Shown here in pieces: positions 6,968-8,768 of a stretch of 8,768 nucleotides of DNA. Numbering within the stretch: the first letter of the stretch is position 1; each line of letters opens with the position of its first letter. The notes beneath the pieces were generated by a model, which saw only the letters and a list, made by a program, of their open reading frames with translations, searched no databases and was not told the DNA's origin. The position numbers and the translations under genes are program-made. This DNA is from Spirochaetota bacterium (GTDB lineage Bacteria > Spirochaetota > Spirochaetia > DSM-27196 > PWMO01), in assembly GCA_009908925.1 (NCBI GenBank), contig JAAAOH010000206.1, positions 1-8,768 on the forward strand. The letters run 5' to 3'.

Positions 6968-7910
6968 GCTCGCCGAGGAAGGCGCCGACCGCCTCCTCGA
7001 GCTGCGTTGCGCCCGGCTGCTCATAGGGGAAGTGGCCGGCGCCCTCGAGCTCGACGTAGCGCTTCGCGCAGGCGAGGCGGTCGAAGACCTCACGGCTCAA
7101 CGCCGGTGGCGTCCACCGATCGAGGCCGGGATGTGCGAGGAGTAGCGGGCAGACGGAGAACTCCTCCGGCTCCACCGCAGGTTCCGCCTCGAAGAGCGAG
7201 CGCATGAACCGAAACTGCAACCGGCTTCCTGCGGCCAGCGGGTCGCGCAGAAATACCCGGCTGAAGTCCGGGTCATTCGTGATACGGTCCATTTTGCTTA
7301 CCAGCGCCATGGGCAAAGAGATCGGGTCGAGAAACCCGCGAAATGCACGGCCGAGAGGAATGCCGAGGCGACTGAAAAAGCGATTGCGGGCAACCGCGTC
7401 GCGCGCCTCGGGTCGACGCAAATCGAGGAGTGTCGTGGCGATAACGCCGGCGACCCGGGTGTTGCGCGCGGCGGTCATGTAGGCCAGAAACCCGCCGACA
7501 CTCAACCCGAACACCACAACCGGGCGCCCGTCAGCGCCGATCTCCGCATCGACGAGGTCGGACGCCAGACGGCTCCACTCAGCGTAGTCCGGGCGGGAGT
7601 TCCGTCCATAACGGGTCAGGCCATACCCCGGTAAGTCGGGGGCAAGGTACTCGTAGCCGAGACGATGAGCCATTTGCCCCAGCGGCATGAGAACCCGCCC
7701 GTTCCCGCCCCCGCCGTGGAGCAGAAGAACCTTGAGTGGCGCGTCGGCGAGAGGCAGCCGGTCGATATGGACGTCCGCGTCACGCCATCTCCACCACTCC
7801 TCAGTCGGAAGCGTAGCCGCAGTGTAGCGCATGCTCAGAGGCAGAAACTTCTGGTATGCATGCCATTCGGGGCGATCGCTGTAGCGTGGATGGCGGGGTT
7901 TATTTGCCAT
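6957..7910 (-). CDS. Alpha/beta-hydrolase-fold enzyme
   Basis: This 317-residue protein has a complete hydrolase triad. VLLLHGGGGNGR (61-72) gives the HGGG oxyanion region, GLSVGG (135-140) the nucleophile Ser137, HPGLDRWTPP (260-269) the acid Asp264 and GAGHFPYEQPG (290-300) the base His293. Residues 85-97 (GYEYLAPDLPGYG) are the familiar strand after the first helix, and about 170-245 forms the cap. There is no signal peptide, so it should be cytoplasmic. An esterase or related hydrolase acting on a small ester, lactone or lipid is likely, but the substrate cannot be read from the sequence. ATG at 7910 is preferred because GGTGGAG lies five bases upstream on this strand. A GTG at 7958 in the same frame would add 16 residues (LSDPPAADIPDGGAR after Met) but has no ribosome site. 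The gene converges on the exporter operon and overlaps its barrel gene by 11 bases. It could be functionally linked to the exported molecule, but the orientation gives no proof. Confidence 0.9.
   Translation of the reverse strand: MANKPRHPRYSDRPEWHAYQKFLPLSMRYTAATLPTEEWWRWRDADVHIDRLPLADAPLKVLLLHGGGGNGRVLMPLGQMAHRLGYEYLAPDLPGYGLTRYGRNSRPDYAEWSRLASDLVDAEIGADGRPVVVFGLSVGGFLAYMTAARNTRVAGVIATTLLDLRRPEARDAVARNRFFSRLGIPLGRAFRGFLDPISLPMALVSKMDRITNDPDFSRVFLRDPLAAGSRLQFRFMRSLFEAEPAVEPEEFSVCPLLLAHPGLDRWTPPALSREVFDRLACAKRYVELEGAGHFPYEQPGATQLEEAVGAFLGELRS
6967..7003. other. Strong hairpin at the convergent gene ends
   Basis: The arms are CGAGGAAGGCG (6974-6984) and CGCCTCCTCG (6990-6999), pairing over ten bases with one bulged A and a five-base loop. 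An outer AGCT pair (6967-6970 with 7000-7003) can extend the stem. It starts at the barrel stop codon and lies inside the 3' end of the hydrolase gene. No T-run follows on either strand, so it is not a canonical intrinsic terminator. It could stabilise 3' ends or weakly terminate in both directions, or it may be a by-product of GC-rich coding sequence. Confidence 0.3.
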
Positions 7911-7926
7911 GCGTGCTCCACCGTCA

Positions 7927-7955
7927 GGTATATCAGCAGCCGGCGGGTCACTCAA
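7927..7955 (-). promoter_or_regulatory. Possible promoter of the minus-strand hydrolase
   Basis: On the minus strand TTGAGT (7955-7950) and TATACC (7932-7927) are 17 bases apart, each matching four of six consensus bases. The start would fall near 7920, only about ten bases before ATG 7910, which would keep only part of the ribosome site. This is weak support for the 7910 start over GTG 7958. Read-through from the antitoxin gene is an alternative. Confidence 0.25.
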
Positions 7956-8001
7956 CACCGGACATCCGGCTTCATCCGCAAATGCGGCGCTTGAAGGAAC
8001 C

Positions 8002-8289
8002 TCAGCTCTTGATATTCTGCGGTTCGTGTTTTTGGAGTTCCCACTCGATCCGCTCGGACAAGAAAACCTTGACGAGCGACTGATAGGGAACGTCGTTCTT
8101 GTTGGCCAGGAGCTTGAGCTCCTCGAGCATTGATTCGGGCAACCGCAAGGAGATCGTCTTGGTGGACGGCTTCAGATTCGGAAATGCACCGCGTCGTGAC
8201 TTCGACCAATCAACGAACTCGGTCGAGTCGTGCTCAGACCAGAACTGCCGTTCCTCTTCTTCGCTTCTGAACTCCGGTATGTCTTTCAT
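8002..8289 (-). CDS. CopG/BrnA-type antitoxin of a type II toxin-antitoxin pair
   Basis: The 95-residue protein has the build of the CopG-antitoxin family (PF12441) found with BrnT-type toxins. The acidic N-terminus PEFRSEEEERQFWSEHDSTE with FVDWSKS (about 5-31) is the conserved toxin-wrapping part. The segment TISLRLPESMLEELKLLANKNDVPYQSLVKVFLSERI (45-81, read as strand, helix, turn, helix) is a ribbon-helix-helix DNA-binding domain. It should neutralise the toxin and, with it, repress the shared promoter. The start ATG (8289-8287) overlaps the toxin stop by four bases (ATGA), so synthesis is translationally coupled. GAAAGGTG, about eight bases upstream, can serve as ribosome site. The order is toxin first, antitoxin second, as in brnTA. 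The gene looks lower in GC than the exporter operon, in keeping with a mobile accessory module. Confidence 0.85.
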   Translation of the reverse strand: MKDIPEFRSEEEERQFWSEHDSTEFVDWSKSRRGAFPNLKPSTKTISLRLPESMLEELKLLANKNDVPYQSLVKVFLSERIEWELQKHEPQNIKS

Positions 8290-8588
8290 CCTTGATACAC
8301 CTTTCTCTCTCGACGACTCATATCACGTGCCGATATCACCCTGATTCGATCGCCCCGGACCGTGAACGCCACAAAGAGCGCACGATTGTTGTCGGTCTGG
8401 CCGAGAACGAAGTAACGCCGCTCGATTCTGGTGTGCCTCACGTCGTCGGCTACGATGAGCGGATGATTGAAGAACACCTGCTCCGCCTCATGCGGGCTCA
8501 CCCGGTGTGAATCCCAATTCTTGTTGACGTTACCCTCGTCCCACTCGAAGCCCTTGAACTCCGGCAACGACACAGATTCCATGTGCAC
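8286..8588 (-). CDS. brnT: BrnT-family ribonuclease toxin
   Basis: The product is 100 residues from GTG 8588 or 98 from ATG 8582. It matches the BrnT family (PF04365): FEWDEGNVNKNWDSHRVSPH (14-33), corresponding to the family's FxWDxxKxxxNxxKHGVSF region, then EAEQVFF (34-40), ERRYFVLG (56-63) and the strong C-terminal signature FTVRGDRIRVISARDMSRRERKVY (75-98, read in two blocks). The usual Lys-His-Gly before Val-Ser is Ser-His-Arg here; the His is kept. BrnT proteins are RelE-fold RNases that stop translation, held in check by the BrnA/CopG antitoxin encoded next. A TGA stop sits immediately before GTG 8588 in the same frame, so the N-terminus is tightly bounded. No ribosome site is visible before either start, suggesting leaderless or weak translation of the toxin. 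The symbol is by family resemblance. Confidence 0.85.
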   Translation of the reverse strand: MHMESVSLPEFKGFEWDEGNVNKNWDSHRVSPHEAEQVFFNHPLIVADDVRHTRIERRYFVLGQTDNNRALFVAFTVRGDRIRVISARDMSRRERKVYQG

Positions 8589-8592
8589 TCAG

Positions 8593-8619
8593 TGTATATC
8601 TTGAGGATATACGAATCAA
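8593..8619 (-). promoter_or_regulatory. Possible promoter of the toxin-antitoxin operon
   Basis: On the minus strand TTGATT (8619-8614) and TATACA (8598-8593) are 15 bases apart, a short spacer. The start would fall at about 8589-8586, essentially at GTG 8588 and a few bases before ATG 8582, so the mRNA would be leaderless or nearly so. The boxes overlap the palindrome at 8594-8612, which fits autorepression. Confidence 0.35.
8594..8612. promoter_or_regulatory. Palindromic operator candidate of the toxin-antitoxin operon
   Basis: A perfect inverted repeat, GTATATC, five bases (TTGAG), GATATAC, lies six bases upstream of the toxin GTG. It overlaps the proposed -10 box. Ribbon-helix-helix antitoxins bind short repeats of this sort in their own promoters, so this is the likely binding site for the antitoxin encoded at 8002-8289. 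Confidence 0.6.
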
Positions 8620-8715
8620 GATAAGGTTGCTGGAGCTTCGTAGGACGGCGACGGGGCACAGAACACCGGATTTCACCGCGAACGCACGTGCCGGCACGCC
8701 GTTGAGCGCATCCGC

Positions 8716-8744
8716 TTGACCACAACCGGGTACCCCGTTATTAT
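8716..8744 (+). promoter_or_regulatory. Near-consensus sigma-70 promoter pointing out of the right edge
   Basis: TTGACC (8716-8721) and TATTAT (8739-8744) are 17 bases apart, matching the consensus boxes at five of six positions each. The start would be near 8751. The driven gene lies beyond the window. The promoter is divergent from the toxin-antitoxin operon. Confidence 0.6.
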
Positions 8745-8767
8745 GTCATATACCCTACCCGGGTATA
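8728..8767. promoter_or_regulatory. G/C-tract palindromes in the right-edge promoter, operator candidates
   Basis: A perfect inverted repeat TATACCC, five bases (TACCC), GGGTATA occupies 8749-8767, over the expected transcription start. A shorter palindrome GGGTACCC (8728-8735) lies in the spacer between the -35 and -10 boxes. Both share the TACCC/GGGTA half-site. AT-flanked C and G tracts are typical of operators of the CsoR/CstR copper- or persulfide-sensing family, but that assignment is inference from the pattern alone. Confidence 0.45.
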
Positions 8768-8768
8768 G

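Noticed and set aside
7911..7958. GTG 7958 as the start of the minus-strand hydrolase
   Set aside because: It has no ribosome site, and the added 16 residues look non-conserved. ATG 7910 has GGTGGAG at good spacing.
7976..7987. Inverted repeat CCGCA-AA-TGCGG after the antitoxin gene, as a terminator
   Set aside because: The stem is only five pairs with a two-base loop and no T-run follows on either strand.
8108..8123. Perfect repeat AGGAGCT-TG-AGCTCCT
   Set aside because: It lies within the antitoxin coding region and is explained by Glu-Glu-Leu-Lys-Leu-Leu codons; no regulatory context is seen.

Overview
The window is a GC-rich stretch (by eye about 60-65 %) from a diderm bacterium. A complete outer-membrane beta-barrel with a signal peptide and a C-terminal phenylalanine shows the outer membrane directly. 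The gene mix (an MMPL-type RND pump, a LolA-like periplasmic protein and a barrel behind a TetR regulator, plus a BrnT/CopG-type toxin-antitoxin pair) would fit a high-GC free-living spirochaete. That placement is only a guess; a proteobacterium is not excluded.

Layout, left to right. At 1-1080 (+) is the 3' part of an alpha/beta-hydrolase-fold gene that enters from outside the window. At 1194-1886 (+) is a TetR-family regulator with a strong promoter whose start region is covered by an inverted repeat. At 1986-6967 (+) is a tight three-gene operon: a 906-residue RND/MMPL exporter, a secreted LolA-like protein overlapping it, and an outer-membrane barrel 12 bases further on. A second copy of the inverted repeat lies just before this operon, so the TetR protein very probably represses both itself and the operon. 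At 6957-7910 (-) is a second alpha/beta hydrolase, convergent with the operon and overlapping its last 11 bases. At 8002-8588 (-) is a toxin-antitoxin operon (brnT-like toxin, then a CopG-type antitoxin) preceded by a perfect palindrome. At the right edge a near-consensus promoter points out of the window, with a G/C-tract palindrome at its expected start site.

How the genes may work together. The operon supplies one component for each envelope layer: a proton-driven pump in the inner membrane, a soluble lipid-binding-type carrier in the periplasm, and a barrel in the outer membrane. The simplest reading is an inducible trans-envelope transport route for a hydrophobic or lipid-like molecule, controlled by a TetR sensor that may recognise that molecule or a relative. 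The components belong to known families. The route as a whole, its substrate and its inducer cannot be named from the sequence. The flanking hydrolases may act on related molecules, but nothing in the sequence proves it.
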